The position numbers and the translations under genes are program-made. A DNA stretch of 25,070 bases from a virus: the IMG/VR virus record IMGVR_UViG_3300018049_002861, positions 1 to 25,070 of that record; one strand, 5' to 3'. Below the pieces are notes generated by a model. The model was not told where the DNA came from. It worked only from the letters and a program-made list of their open reading frames with translations, and did not search any database. Position 1 is the stretch's first letter. The number at the start of each line of letters is the position of its first letter. Below are positions 7,559-14,794 of the stretch, one piece after another.

Positions 7559-9022
7559 ATGCCAACATGTAAACTTATAATTCAGGATGAAGTAAACATC
7601 AAGCTCGAAGGTCTTGAGGTAGATATACGACGTAAACTAGCTAATGCTTTAAAGTTTGAAGTACCGTATGCTAGATATATGCCGCAATACAAATTAGGAA
7701 GATGGGATGGTAAGGTGGCATTCTTTGGCATCGGCGGTACTGGATATGTAAATCATCTTGATACAATCACAAAAGTACTTGCTGATAATAAAGTTACAAT
7801 TACAGAAATTGATGATCAACGTCATTCTATACAACTTGACTTTGCACAAGTTACAGATCGCTATTGGGCCGATAAAGGTATTGTATGGCCAAAAGGACAT
7901 CCTGCAGAAGGCGAAGAAGTTATTCTACGTGACTATCAGGTAGAAGCAATTAACAACTTTGCAAACAATCCACAGAGCTTGCAACAGATTGCAACTGGTG
8001 CAGGTAAAACCATTACAACTGCTACACTATCACACATGAGTGAAAAGTATGGACGCAGTTTGGTAATTGTTCCAAATAAATCACTCGTTACGCAAACAGA
8101 AGAAGATTACATTAATTGTGGACTAGATGTTGGCGTTTATTTTGGAGACCGAAAAGAGTTAGGTAAGACCCACACTATTTGTACCTGGCAAAGTTTAAAT
8201 ATATTAGACAAAAAACATAAAGACGGAAAAGCCGTGCTATCGCTAGCTGAATTTTTGGATGGTGTTAGCACTGTAATTGTAGACGAAGTGCATCAAGCAA
8301 AAGCAGAAGTTTTAAAAAACTTATTGACTCGTAATTTAAAAAATGCACCAATACGTTGGGGACTTACTGGTACTGTGCCTAAAGAACCTTTTGAATTTGA
8401 AAGTATACACGCAAGCTTAGGTCCTGTAGTTGGACAAATTACTGCTAAGGAGTTACAAGACAAAGGCGTATTATCTAATTGTCATGTAAATGTAGTGCAG
8501 TTAAAAGACCCAGTAGCTTATAATGATTATCAAACTGAATTAAAATACTTGACAACAAATGAAAAACGTATACAATATATAGCAAGTATACTTAACAGTG
8601 TGAAAGAGTCAGGCAACACACTAATACTAGTAGACAGAATTTCAGCAGGAAAAATGTTGCAAGACCTCATCCCAGGCAGTGTATTTGTTAAGGGGGATGT
8701 AAAATTAAAAGATCGAAAGGAAGCTTACGATGAAATCAATGAAGGAACTAATCACGTTGTTATTGCAACTTACGGGGTTGCGGCTGTGGGAATTAACATA
8801 CCTCGTATTTTTAATCTTGTGCTCATTGAGCCTGGCAAGAGTTTTGTTAGGGTAATTCAGAGTATAGGACGTGGTGTACGTAAAGCAAAAGATAAAGACT
8901 TTGTACAGATTTGGGATATAACTAGTACTTGCAAGTTTGCAAAAAGACACTTAACACAACGTAAGAAATTTTATAAAGAAGCAGAATATCCCTATAGTAT
9001 AGAAAAACAAGACTGGACTTAA
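7559..9022 (+). CDS. uvsW: UvsW superfamily 2 helicase
   Basis: UvsW (487 residues; 503 in T4) unwinds RNA-DNA hybrids, D-loops and branched DNA, drives fork regression, and helps switch replication from origin-dependent to recombination-dependent mode. The N-terminal domain contains YMPQYKLGRWDGKVAFFG, as in UvsW. Motor motifs are all present: Walker A ATGAGKT (145-151), motif II DEVH (242-245), motif III-like GLTGT, and motif VI QSIGRGVRKA (434-443) with both arginines. Full-length and intact. It follows its upstream neighbour by 3 bases and is followed after one base by a GTG-started gene, so they are co-transcribed. Confidence 0.93.
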   Translation: MPTCKLIIQDEVNIKLEGLEVDIRRKLANALKFEVPYARYMPQYKLGRWDGKVAFFGIGGTGYVNHLDTITKVLADNKVTITEIDDQRHSIQLDFAQVTDRYWADKGIVWPKGHPAEGEEVILRDYQVEAINNFANNPQSLQQIATGAGKTITTATLSHMSEKYGRSLVIVPNKSLVTQTEEDYINCGLDVGVYFGDRKELGKTHTICTWQSLNILDKKHKDGKAVLSLAEFLDGVSTVIVDEVHQAKAEVLKNLLTRNLKNAPIRWGLTGTVPKEPFEFESIHASLGPVVGQITAKELQDKGVLSNCHVNVVQLKDPVAYNDYQTELKYLTTNEKRIQYIASILNSVKESGNTLILVDRISAGKMLQDLIPGSVFVKGDVKLKDRKEAYDEINEGTNHVVIATYGVAAVGINIPRIFNLVLIEPGKSFVRVIQSIGRGVRKAKDKDFVQIWDITSTCKFAKRHLTQRKKFYKEAEYPYSIEKQDWT

Positions 9023-9023
9023 C

Positions 9024-9533
9024 GTGCAAATACTAACATTAGATAACAAATATTTTAGTTTGAATCAATTACCTAATGACGAAATCGAAGACGATATACG
9101 ATTTAGTATATTAGATAATTCAAACACAGCAGAGCCAGATTTCTTTTTCTTGCCATTGATATTTGTTGAGTCTTTTAATTCTCCTGCAATGGAACTTGAA
9201 ATAGACGGTAATAAATTCATTATGCCTTTGGACTGGAATATATTAGTTGGTGATCCGATGGCAGGCAATGACTTAGAAATATTACCGCTGACAAGTATTA
9301 ATGATAGGGGCTTCGAAGCGTTTATTTTTAATCCGTTATCCAGTTATACTCACAAATTTCTTAATGTAACAATTACAAACATATATAATGATGTAAAATG
9401 GTATTTTCCTAAAACAAAAAATGCTCAGCTCTTAACAATTCCGATTGAAAAAACAGACGAACCAAGGTGTGCATATTTTATTAGGGAAATAAACAGACAA
9501 AGTGAAACCTTACAGTTACACAATTTGCTATAA
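9024..9533 (+). CDS. Conserved T4-like phage protein of unknown function
   Basis: A 169-residue protein starting with GTG one base after the uvsW stop; the next in-frame Met is more than 50 residues in, so GTG is likely right, although the Shine-Dalgarno is weak. The sequence has a conserved-looking core: FFFLPLIFVESFNSPA, IMPLDWNILVGDPMAGN, ILPLTSINDRGFEAFIFNPL, and DVKWYFPK. I recognise this as a protein seen beside uvsW in T4-like marine phages, without known function. No zinc site, P-loop, signal peptide or membrane segment is visible. The block of Leu-Pro-Leu-Thr-Ser segments suggests a beta-rich fold. Confidence 0.75.
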   Translation: MQILTLDNKYFSLNQLPNDEIEDDIRFSILDNSNTAEPDFFFLPLIFVESFNSPAMELEIDGNKFIMPLDWNILVGDPMAGNDLEILPLTSINDRGFEAFIFNPLSSYTHKFLNVTITNIYNDVKWYFPKTKNAQLLTIPIEKTDEPRCAYFIREINRQSETLQLHNLL

Positions 9534-9544
9534 AGGAAAAATAC

Positions 9545-9910
9545 ATGGGAATAAAAGCTGGAAAGATTTGGGGTAATACCGAATTAATACATGCCAACGG
9601 TGTATTAGAATTCCATCGTATAGAATTCAAAGCAGGATACAAGTGTTCAGAACACGAACACAAGTTTAAATGGAACGGCTTCTATGTCGAGTCGGGCGAA
9701 ATGTTAGTTAGAGTATGGCAAGACGACGATCAAGAAGGTTTAGTTGATGAAACAATTTTAAAGGCAGGAGACTTTACCCAAGTCAAGCCAGGAAAGATTC
9801 ATCAGTTCCAAGGTTTAAAAGATGGCGTAGCTTTTGAACTTTATTGGGCTGAATTTGCCCATGATGATATTGTACGTCGCACAATTGGAACACACGTAAT
9901 AAGGGAATAA
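9545..9910 (+). CDS. Cupin-domain protein
   Basis: A 121-residue single-domain cupin (beta barrel). Cupin motif 1 appears as HEHKFKWNGFYVESGEM (His37, His39, Glu49) and motif 2 as GDFTQVKPGKIHQF (His86), giving the usual three-His/one-Glu metal set. A good Shine-Dalgarno AAAGGAAA precedes the ATG. The reaction cannot be read from the sequence; small cupins include sugar isomerases, epimerases, dioxygenases and sugar-binding regulators. Two genes lie between it and kdsA, so a role in sugar-nucleotide metabolism is plausible but inferred. Confidence 0.8.
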   Translation: MGIKAGKIWGNTELIHANGVLEFHRIEFKAGYKCSEHEHKFKWNGFYVESGEMLVRVWQDDDQEGLVDETILKAGDFTQVKPGKIHQFQGLKDGVAFELYWAEFAHDDIVRRTIGTHVIRE

Positions 9911-9913
9911 AAA

Positions 9914-10252
9914 ATGTTACAATGGTTATATGATATTTTAGGTATCAATCGTCAAGCAGTAAAAGCAAAAGTTGCAGAAAAACGTGCTGCTGTTAAAGAA
10001 AAAATTTCTGATGTAAAAGCTACTGTAAAAGAAGAAGTAAGTGGCACAATGTCAGAAGTAAAGTCAAAAGTAGCTGCTAAGAAAACAGCAGTAAAAGCAA
10101 AAGTAGCTGATGTAAAATCAAAAGCTACTGATTTTGCTTCGATGAAAAAAGCAGATCTTGTTGCTGAAGCAAAGAAGCAAAAAATTAAAGTAGCTGCATC
10201 AGCAAGTAAAGCAGCTATAATTGCTGAACTTGAAAAAAAGATAAATGGTTGA
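9914..10252 (+). CDS. Eleven-residue-repeat helical protein with SAP-like C-terminus
   Basis: A 112-residue Lys/Ala-rich protein. After a hydrophobic start (MLQWLYDILGI), residues 15-69 form five consecutive 11-residue units beginning AVKAKVA, AVKEKIS, TVKEEVS, EVKSKVA and AVKAKVA, a hendecad pattern like that of LEA-type and apolipoprotein-type amphipathic helices. The C-terminal 36 residues (MKKADLVAEAKKQKIKVAAS and KAAIIAELEKK) look like a SAP/HeH helix-extended-loop-helix, which binds DNA in other proteins. The gene has a strong AAGGGAA Shine-Dalgarno and overlaps the next gene by 8 bases. Possible roles are binding the phage or host nucleoid or coating membranes; neither is shown. I do not recognise a named family for the whole protein. 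Confidence 0.75.
   Translation: MLQWLYDILGINRQAVKAKVAEKRAAVKEKISDVKATVKEEVSGTMSEVKSKVAAKKTAVKAKVADVKSKATDFASMKKADLVAEAKKQKIKVAASASKAAIIAELEKKING
9956..10120 (+). repeat. Five tandem 33-base (11-codon) units
   Basis: The region encodes residues 15-69 of the preceding entry as five 33-base units. An 18-base run beginning AGCAGTAAAAGC occurs at 9955-9972 and again at 10087-10104, exactly 132 bases (four units) apart, which indicates recent duplication or conversion rather than convergence. The period is perfect, with no in-frame gaps. Confidence 0.75.
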
Positions 10253-10508
10253 CTACATTACCGGACAAGCTTTAATTTATGAGCGAGTTGACGGTGTAGT
10301 ATATGCACGATATCGAGATCCCCCTTATAATCATCAACCTCGTTGGATTATAGGTGGGGATGCCGATGCTGTTGCTAAAGCAAAAGGATCGTTTTTGTCT
10401 TGGAATGATTTTGAAACTATGAATAAGTTAGCAAAAGAACATCCAGCACTTAAAAAACAAATGTCTAAACTTTTAGATTTATATTTCCTTTTAAAGGATA
10501 ATCAATGA
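10245..10508 (+). CDS. Small conserved protein of unknown function
   Basis: An 87-residue protein starting at an ATG that overlaps the previous gene by 8 bases and ending in an ATGA overlap with kdsA, so translation is coupled on both sides. It has GQALIYERVDGVVYARYRDP, then a Pro/His/Trp-rich stretch PPYNHQPRWIIGG, and a helical C-terminus. The first half looks like a small beta unit and the rest like one or two helices. No function recognised. Position between the repeat protein and kdsA is the only clue; it may belong to the KDO block. Confidence 0.7.
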   Translation: MVDYITGQALIYERVDGVVYARYRDPPYNHQPRWIIGGDADAVAKAKGSFLSWNDFETMNKLAKEHPALKKQMSKLLDLYFLLKDNQ

Positions 10509-11281
10509 AAATTATAGCAGGACCGTGTCAACACGAAAGCCTTGAACATAGCACAATGATTGCCAAACACTGTAAGTCAGTGTGCGACGATCTAGGCATT
10601 GACTATTATTTCAAAGCTAGCTTTGATAAAGCAAACAGGACAAGTGCTAACGGTAAGCGTGGTCGTGGCATGCAACGCACTATGGACGACTTTGTACAAA
10701 TAAAAGAAAATCTTGATGTTAAGATTCTTACTGACTTTCATAGTGTGTTTGAAATTCATGCATGGCGAGGTGTCGACGAATGGTATAATGCTATAGATGT
10801 AATTCAAATTCCTGCGTTTTTATGTAGGCAAACAGACTTAATTACAACCGCTTGTAATTCAGGAAAAATTGTTAACATTAAAAAAGGACAATTCTTAGCA
10901 CCATGGGATGTTGAAGGTATATTATCAAAAACCAAAAGTGCTAACGAAGTATGGATAACTGAAAGAGGAACAAGTTTTGGATATAACACTTTGGTGGTTG
11001 ATTTCACTGGTATACTTTACATGCTTGAGCACTACAACAATCCTATTGTATTTGATGTTACCCACTCAGTACAGAAACCAGGTGGTAAAGGCTCAAGCTC
11101 GGGTGGTAACAGGAATTTTGTTGCTCCACTTTCCCGCGGCGCTGCTGCTATGGGCGTGGACAACTTTTTCCTAGAAGTCCATGATGACCCTGATAATGCA
11201 CCTAGTGATGGTCCTAATATGATACGTCTTGATAACTTTGAAACAGTTATTAAGGACATTAAGGATAGCTATCGTGAATAA
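10505..11281 (+). CDS. kdsA: 3-deoxy-D-manno-octulosonate 8-phosphate synthase (KDO-8-P synthase), metal type
   Basis: This enzyme condenses phosphoenolpyruvate and D-arabinose 5-phosphate to KDO 8-phosphate, the first committed step to KDO. The sequence (258 residues) has IAGPCQHES at the start, YFKASFDKANRTS (about 35-47), WITERGTSFGY, FDVTHSVQ, FLEVHDDP and APSDGPNM. Cys8, His187, Glu224 and Asp235 correspond to the four metal ligands of the metal-dependent class (Aquifex Cys11, His185, Glu222, Asp233); in the metal-free E. coli enzyme the Cys is Asn. It is full-length and appears intact. A Shine-Dalgarno AAGGAT lies 6 bases upstream. kdsB follows with an 8-base overlap. KdsC and KdsD are not in the window and would have to come from the host. 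Confidence 0.92.
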   Translation: MKIIAGPCQHESLEHSTMIAKHCKSVCDDLGIDYYFKASFDKANRTSANGKRGRGMQRTMDDFVQIKENLDVKILTDFHSVFEIHAWRGVDEWYNAIDVIQIPAFLCRQTDLITTACNSGKIVNIKKGQFLAPWDVEGILSKTKSANEVWITERGTSFGYNTLVVDFTGILYMLEHYNNPIVFDVTHSVQKPGGKGSSSGGNRNFVAPLSRGAAAMGVDNFFLEVHDDPDNAPSDGPNMIRLDNFETVIKDIKDSYRE

Positions 11282-11990
11282 CACTGCTATTTTTATACCA
11301 GCTAGATTAGCAAGCACTAGATTTCCAAAAAAGATGCTTGCTGACCTCAACGGCAAAAGTCTTATTCGTACAGTGTACGACAAATGCGTAGCTACTGGAT
11401 TAGATACCTATGTGTTAACCGACAGTGCCCAAATAAAAGAAGAAATACCAGCTGAGCATGTATTCATTACACCTTACGCTGATAACGGCACTGAACGTTG
11501 CGCACACGGCGTTGAAGCAGTATCGGGCAAAGGCTTTTTTAGACGAGCTTCGGGAATATATAAAAGTTATATTAATGTTCAAGGCGACATGCCTGACATT
11601 ACTGAAGATATAATCCTTGCTATTAAGCAAGGGTTAGACGAAGGGCATAAGGTAGTAACAGCATACACTGATATGGCTCCTGAGCTGCGCACAGATCCTA
11701 ACTCAGTTAAGATGATTCACAACGGCACACATGCGCACTGGTTTTGTAGAGCAAGTTTAGAGTACGGTGATCATCATCTCGGTGTATATGGTTACAATTG
11801 GCGCACACTGGTTAGCTATAAGTCTATGCCCCAGTCTGAAGAAGAAAAAATAGAGAAATTAGAACAGTTGCGTTTTCTTCAAAACGGTGTTAATATTAAT
11901 ATACAGAAGGTAGACTTCAATGGTATGGAAATAAATACACCAACAGATTTAGAGGAATGGCGCAAGCATAATGCCAAATGTAGAAATTAG
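11274..11990 (+). CDS. kdsB: CMP-KDO synthetase (3-deoxy-manno-octulosonate cytidylyltransferase)
   Basis: KdsB couples CTP and KDO to CMP-KDO, the activated donor. I chose GTG 11274 (238 residues) since the protein then begins NNTAIFIPARLASTRFP, the usual KdsB start with the nucleotide-binding Arg-rich loop, with AAGGA 8 bases upstream; an upstream ATG at 11229 would overlap kdsA by 53 bases. NVQGDMP (101-107) corresponds to the usual NVQGDEP, with Glu replaced by Met. Near the C-terminus, EINTPTDLEEW corresponds to the usual VDTPEDLE, so the first Asp (a proposed second metal ligand) appears as Asn. The protein is full-length, but these two changes make activity uncertain. It overlaps the PEP carboxykinase gene by 20 bases. 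Confidence 0.85.
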   Translation: MNNTAIFIPARLASTRFPKKMLADLNGKSLIRTVYDKCVATGLDTYVLTDSAQIKEEIPAEHVFITPYADNGTERCAHGVEAVSGKGFFRRASGIYKSYINVQGDMPDITEDIILAIKQGLDEGHKVVTAYTDMAPELRTDPNSVKMIHNGTHAHWFCRASLEYGDHHLGVYGYNWRTLVSYKSMPQSEEEKIEKLEQLRFLQNGVNINIQKVDFNGMEINTPTDLEEWRKHNAKCRN

Positions 11991-13170
11991 TACAGTACCT
12001 ACTGGAAGAAGTCCCGATAACAAATACTATTTCGGCGAACTTACAAGCGAGCTAGATTTAACTCGTCCTAAATATAATAAAATCGGTAAAGATGAAGACT
12101 TTGAAAAGTTCTTTGATCAAATTACAAGTTGCGAAGATTTAGATCATATTATCTATTTTACTACTTGCGGAATACGTTTTAGATTTATAACTAACGATTA
12201 TCGGCATGCCCAGTTTGTAAGAAATATGTTCACCGACGAAGATTGGGCAGACGAAGAGTCTTGGGATTGGACTATTTGTCATAGCACTTCGTTAAATATT
12301 GAAGAACCAAAGATCTATATTAACTTAGATAGTTGTGATATTTTAATTGCTGGCACAACATTTATGGGTGAAATTAAAAAGTCTGTATTTGGAGTTGTAA
12401 GTTTCTTACTACCAAAAAAGAATATTTTACCTATGCATTGTAGTGCATTTACATTTGCTGGCACTACAAATCTTATGTTTGGATTATCTGGTACAGGAAA
12501 AACTACGTTAAGTAGTGACCCTGATTTCATGCTCATAGGTGATGATGAGATTGCATGGCATAACAAGGGCATTGAAATGATCGAAACTGGTTGCTATGCA
12601 AAAAGCGAGGGGCTTACACCTGATACACACGAAACTATATTCAATGCAGTTGAAAAGGCAAAAGATCATAATACACTTGTGATCGAAAATCCCGGAGTGC
12701 CGAATGCTAGATTAAGCTATCCGTTGCATTGTGTTGAAAATGCATATCATCAAGATCGCGAATTTAATCACCCTAAAAACATCTTTTTCTTAACAATGGA
12801 TGCAAAAGGTGTATTTCCCTCAATAAGCAAAATTACCGGAAACACAGTAAAGCGTTTCTTTGAAACAGGGTACACTAGTCAAATGCCAGGCACCGAAGCA
12901 GGCACTGACGAGATTAAGCCTTTATTTTCGCCTTGCTATGGCTCGCCATTTATGCCAAGAGCAGTAAGTGAATATAGTGATTTACTAATGAAAAAGATAG
13001 ACGAACACAAATGCAATGTGTATTTGGTAAACACTGGTATGGACAAAAAAGGTGTTCGCTTTCCGCTTGACTTTACTAGACGATGTGTTAAAATAGCTAT
13101 TACTGAGGGAGCAGCAAACCAATCTACTGCTTGTTTAGCGATACTAGAAGAATTAATTAATGCCAAATAA
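11971..13170 (+). CDS. pckA: PEP carboxykinase (ATP), shortened form
   Basis: PckA converts oxaloacetate and ATP to phosphoenolpyruvate. Seen in order: TGRSPDNKYYF (Arg13 = E. coli Arg65), GTTFMGEIKK (Lys137 = Lys213), MHCSA (His156 = His232), the P-loop GLSGTGKTTLSSD (171-183), IGDDEIAW (Asp191/192), NARLSYP (Arg247 = Arg333), FLTMDAKGVFP, and YLVNTGMDKKGVRF. The spacing between Lys137 and His156 matches E. coli. The protein is 399 residues against about 540, lacking most of the usual region before Arg65 and being shorter in the middle and at the C-terminus. One position differs: E. coli Tyr207 is Phe131 here. Directly downstream of kdsA/kdsB, it could supply PEP to KdsA; this is inference. 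Confidence 0.88.
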   Translation: MPNVEISTVPTGRSPDNKYYFGELTSELDLTRPKYNKIGKDEDFEKFFDQITSCEDLDHIIYFTTCGIRFRFITNDYRHAQFVRNMFTDEDWADEESWDWTICHSTSLNIEEPKIYINLDSCDILIAGTTFMGEIKKSVFGVVSFLLPKKNILPMHCSAFTFAGTTNLMFGLSGTGKTTLSSDPDFMLIGDDEIAWHNKGIEMIETGCYAKSEGLTPDTHETIFNAVEKAKDHNTLVIENPGVPNARLSYPLHCVENAYHQDREFNHPKNIFFLTMDAKGVFPSISKITGNTVKRFFETGYTSQMPGTEAGTDEIKPLFSPCYGSPFMPRAVSEYSDLLMKKIDEHKCNVYLVNTGMDKKGVRFPLDFTRRCVKIAITEGAANQSTACLAILEELINAK

Positions 13171-13627
13171 AGAATTAGATTTATTTAAAGAACTTATTCC
13201 TGCTATTGATATGGGAATAAAAGAACTATACGATGCTGCTAGCGACGACGGCAAAAAAGATATAAAACTAGATTTATGGAATCTAAATAGATACATAAGT
13301 AGTGTTAAAGGTAACAGAGAGAAACAAGAATTAGCAGTATTTAAAGTAAACGAATACTATAATAAACATTGGGCAGAGATAGGTGCAAAACATCCTAAGT
13401 TGCAATGGCAATTACTGTGTGTTGCAGGCAAGACAGGAAAAAAAGAGTTTCATCCTTGGATTGGCCTTAAGAAGAAAAAAGGCGCAAACTCTAAAATAGT
13501 AAACATGCTTGCAGGCATTTATCCAAATATGAAGATGGACGAGGTAGAACTTCTTGCTGGAACACTTACAAAAAAACAAATCAAACAACTGGCTGAAGAC
13601 CATGGCGTCGACACTAAAGGACTCTGA
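13160..13627 (+). CDS. Probable clamp-loader small subunit (gp62-like)
   Basis: A 155-residue protein that starts 11 bases before the pckA stop. It contains WNLNRYISSVKGN, a helix with NEYYNKHWAEIG, the segment KHPKLQWQLLCVAGKTGKKE followed by FHPWIGLKKKK, and a C-terminus with MLAGIYPNMKMDEVELLAG and LTKKQIKQLAEDHG. This order resembles gp62 of T4-like marine phages, the subunit that with gp44 loads the gp45 sliding clamp; the identification rests on remembered motifs, not alignment. The usual partners gp44 and gp45 are not in this window, which weakens the call. It is full-length by comparison with such proteins. It overlaps the next gene by 26 bases. Confidence 0.5.
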   Translation: MPNKELDLFKELIPAIDMGIKELYDAASDDGKKDIKLDLWNLNRYISSVKGNREKQELAVFKVNEYYNKHWAEIGAKHPKLQWQLLCVAGKTGKKEFHPWIGLKKKKGANSKIVNMLAGIYPNMKMDEVELLAGTLTKKQIKQLAEDHGVDTKGL

Positions 13628-14306
13628 AAAGTCATATACTTGTGAATACTGCAAAAAAAGTTATGCTAGAGAAAAAACACTAGCAGCTCATATGTGTGAG
13701 CCAAAAAGGCGTTGGTTACAAAAAGACACAAAGCCTGCATTGTTAGGTTTATGGGCGTTTAACAGATTTTATAAGCTAAGTGCAGGAAGTAAAAAAGAAA
13801 AGACATACGACGACTTTTGCAAGTCACCATACTATAATGCTTTTGTAAAATTTGGAAGTTATTTAAATAATGTACAACCTTTATACACAGAAAGATATAT
13901 CGATCACGTTGTAACAAGTGGCATTAAACTAGATCATTGGTGTAAAGATGATTTATATGAAGCTTATGTGCTAGATCTAATTTTAAAAGAAGATGTACAA
14001 ACTGCATTAGAAAGATCGATTAATACAATGATAGAATGGAGTAAAGATAACTCACCATCGCCTTGGAATCATTACTTTAAATATGTTAATCCTAACAGAG
14101 CAGTATGGCATCTAAAAGACGGAAAAATTTCTCCATGGTTAGTGCTTAACTGCACTACAGGAAAAAATATGCTAGGTAAATTTTCAGATGAACAATTGAA
14201 TATGCTTGTAAATGTTATTGATCCAAAACACTGGAGTAGGAAATTTAAAAGTAAGCCTGCAGATGTTGAGCTAGTAAAACAAGTTGTTAAAGAAAGTAAA
14301 TTATGA
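13602..14306 (+). CDS. Conserved phage protein with N-terminal zinc finger
   Basis: A 234-residue protein. I chose ATG 13602 over the frame start at 13554 because the finger then lies near the N-terminus as in related phage proteins, and GAAGA precedes it. Residues 14-32 read C-x2-C-x12-H-x-C (Cys14, Cys17, His30, Cys32), a C2HC variant of a classical finger, within YTCEYCKKSYAREKTLAAHM. The rest has DDFCKSPYYNAFVKFGSYLN, DHWCKDDLYEAYVLDL and DPKHWSRKFKSKPADVELVK. I recognise it as a conserved unknown of T4-like marine phages. A DNA- or RNA-binding role is inferred from the finger. It overlaps the deformylase gene by the four bases ATGA. Confidence 0.72.
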   Translation: MASTLKDSEKSYTCEYCKKSYAREKTLAAHMCEPKRRWLQKDTKPALLGLWAFNRFYKLSAGSKKEKTYDDFCKSPYYNAFVKFGSYLNNVQPLYTERYIDHVVTSGIKLDHWCKDDLYEAYVLDLILKEDVQTALERSINTMIEWSKDNSPSPWNHYFKYVNPNRAVWHLKDGKISPWLVLNCTTGKNMLGKFSDEQLNMLVNVIDPKHWSRKFKSKPADVELVKQVVKESKL

Positions 14307-14794
14307 ATTTATTGTATTATCCTAACGAATTTTTATCTAAAACTTTAGACGAAGTTGATATAGAAAATATAACTTTTGACACTAAAGATATTAAAGAACA
14401 AATGTTAGACATAATGTTATCTAATATAGGCATTGGTTTAAGCGCAAATCAAGTAGGGCTAGATTACAGACTTTTTGTTATGGGAAATACTAGAGAAGAT
14501 GCAGTTATGTGCATTAATCCTAAAGTGTTACAATATACAGAAACAAAAAGTCTTGATGTCGAAGGTTGTTTAAGCTTTCCTGGTATAAACATTCAAGTAC
14601 AGCGCCCAAGAGATATTCTTGTTGAATACTATGACGAAAATCTAGAGTTGAATCGAACAGTAACTTCTGATTACAGTGCAAGATTATTTTTACATGAACT
14701 TGATCATTTAAACGGCATAACATTTAAAGATAGAGTATCTAAATTAAAATGGAACTTAGCTGAAAAGAAAGCAAAGAAAAATGCCCGACGTTGA
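14303..14794 (+). CDS. def: Peptide deformylase
   Basis: Peptide deformylase removes the formyl group from nascent bacterial proteins at the ribosome. All three catalytic motifs are present in 163 residues: GIGLSANQ (43-50, motif G-x-G-L-x-A-x-Q), EGCLS (87-91; Cys89 binds the metal) and HELDH (131-135; His131 and His135 bind the metal, Glu132 is the base). The protein lacks the long C-terminal extension of many bacterial enzymes, as seen in short phage versions. It ends in a Lys/Arg-rich helix (KWNLAEKKAKKNARR). Phage deformylases are known in marine phages; they may speed processing of viral or photosystem proteins. It overlaps the upstream gene by 4 bases and the downstream polymerase-like gene by 14. 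Confidence 0.93.
   Translation: MNLLYYPNEFLSKTLDEVDIENITFDTKDIKEQMLDIMLSNIGIGLSANQVGLDYRLFVMGNTREDAVMCINPKVLQYTETKSLDVEGCLSFPGINIQVQRPRDILVEYYDENLELNRTVTSDYSARLFLHELDHLNGITFKDRVSKLKWNLAEKKAKKNARR

Noticed and set aside
8549-8576. TTGACA-16-TACAAT promoter-like pair inside uvsW
   Set aside because: It lies mid-gene with no start codon at a suitable distance and no gene beginning downstream for over 400 bases.
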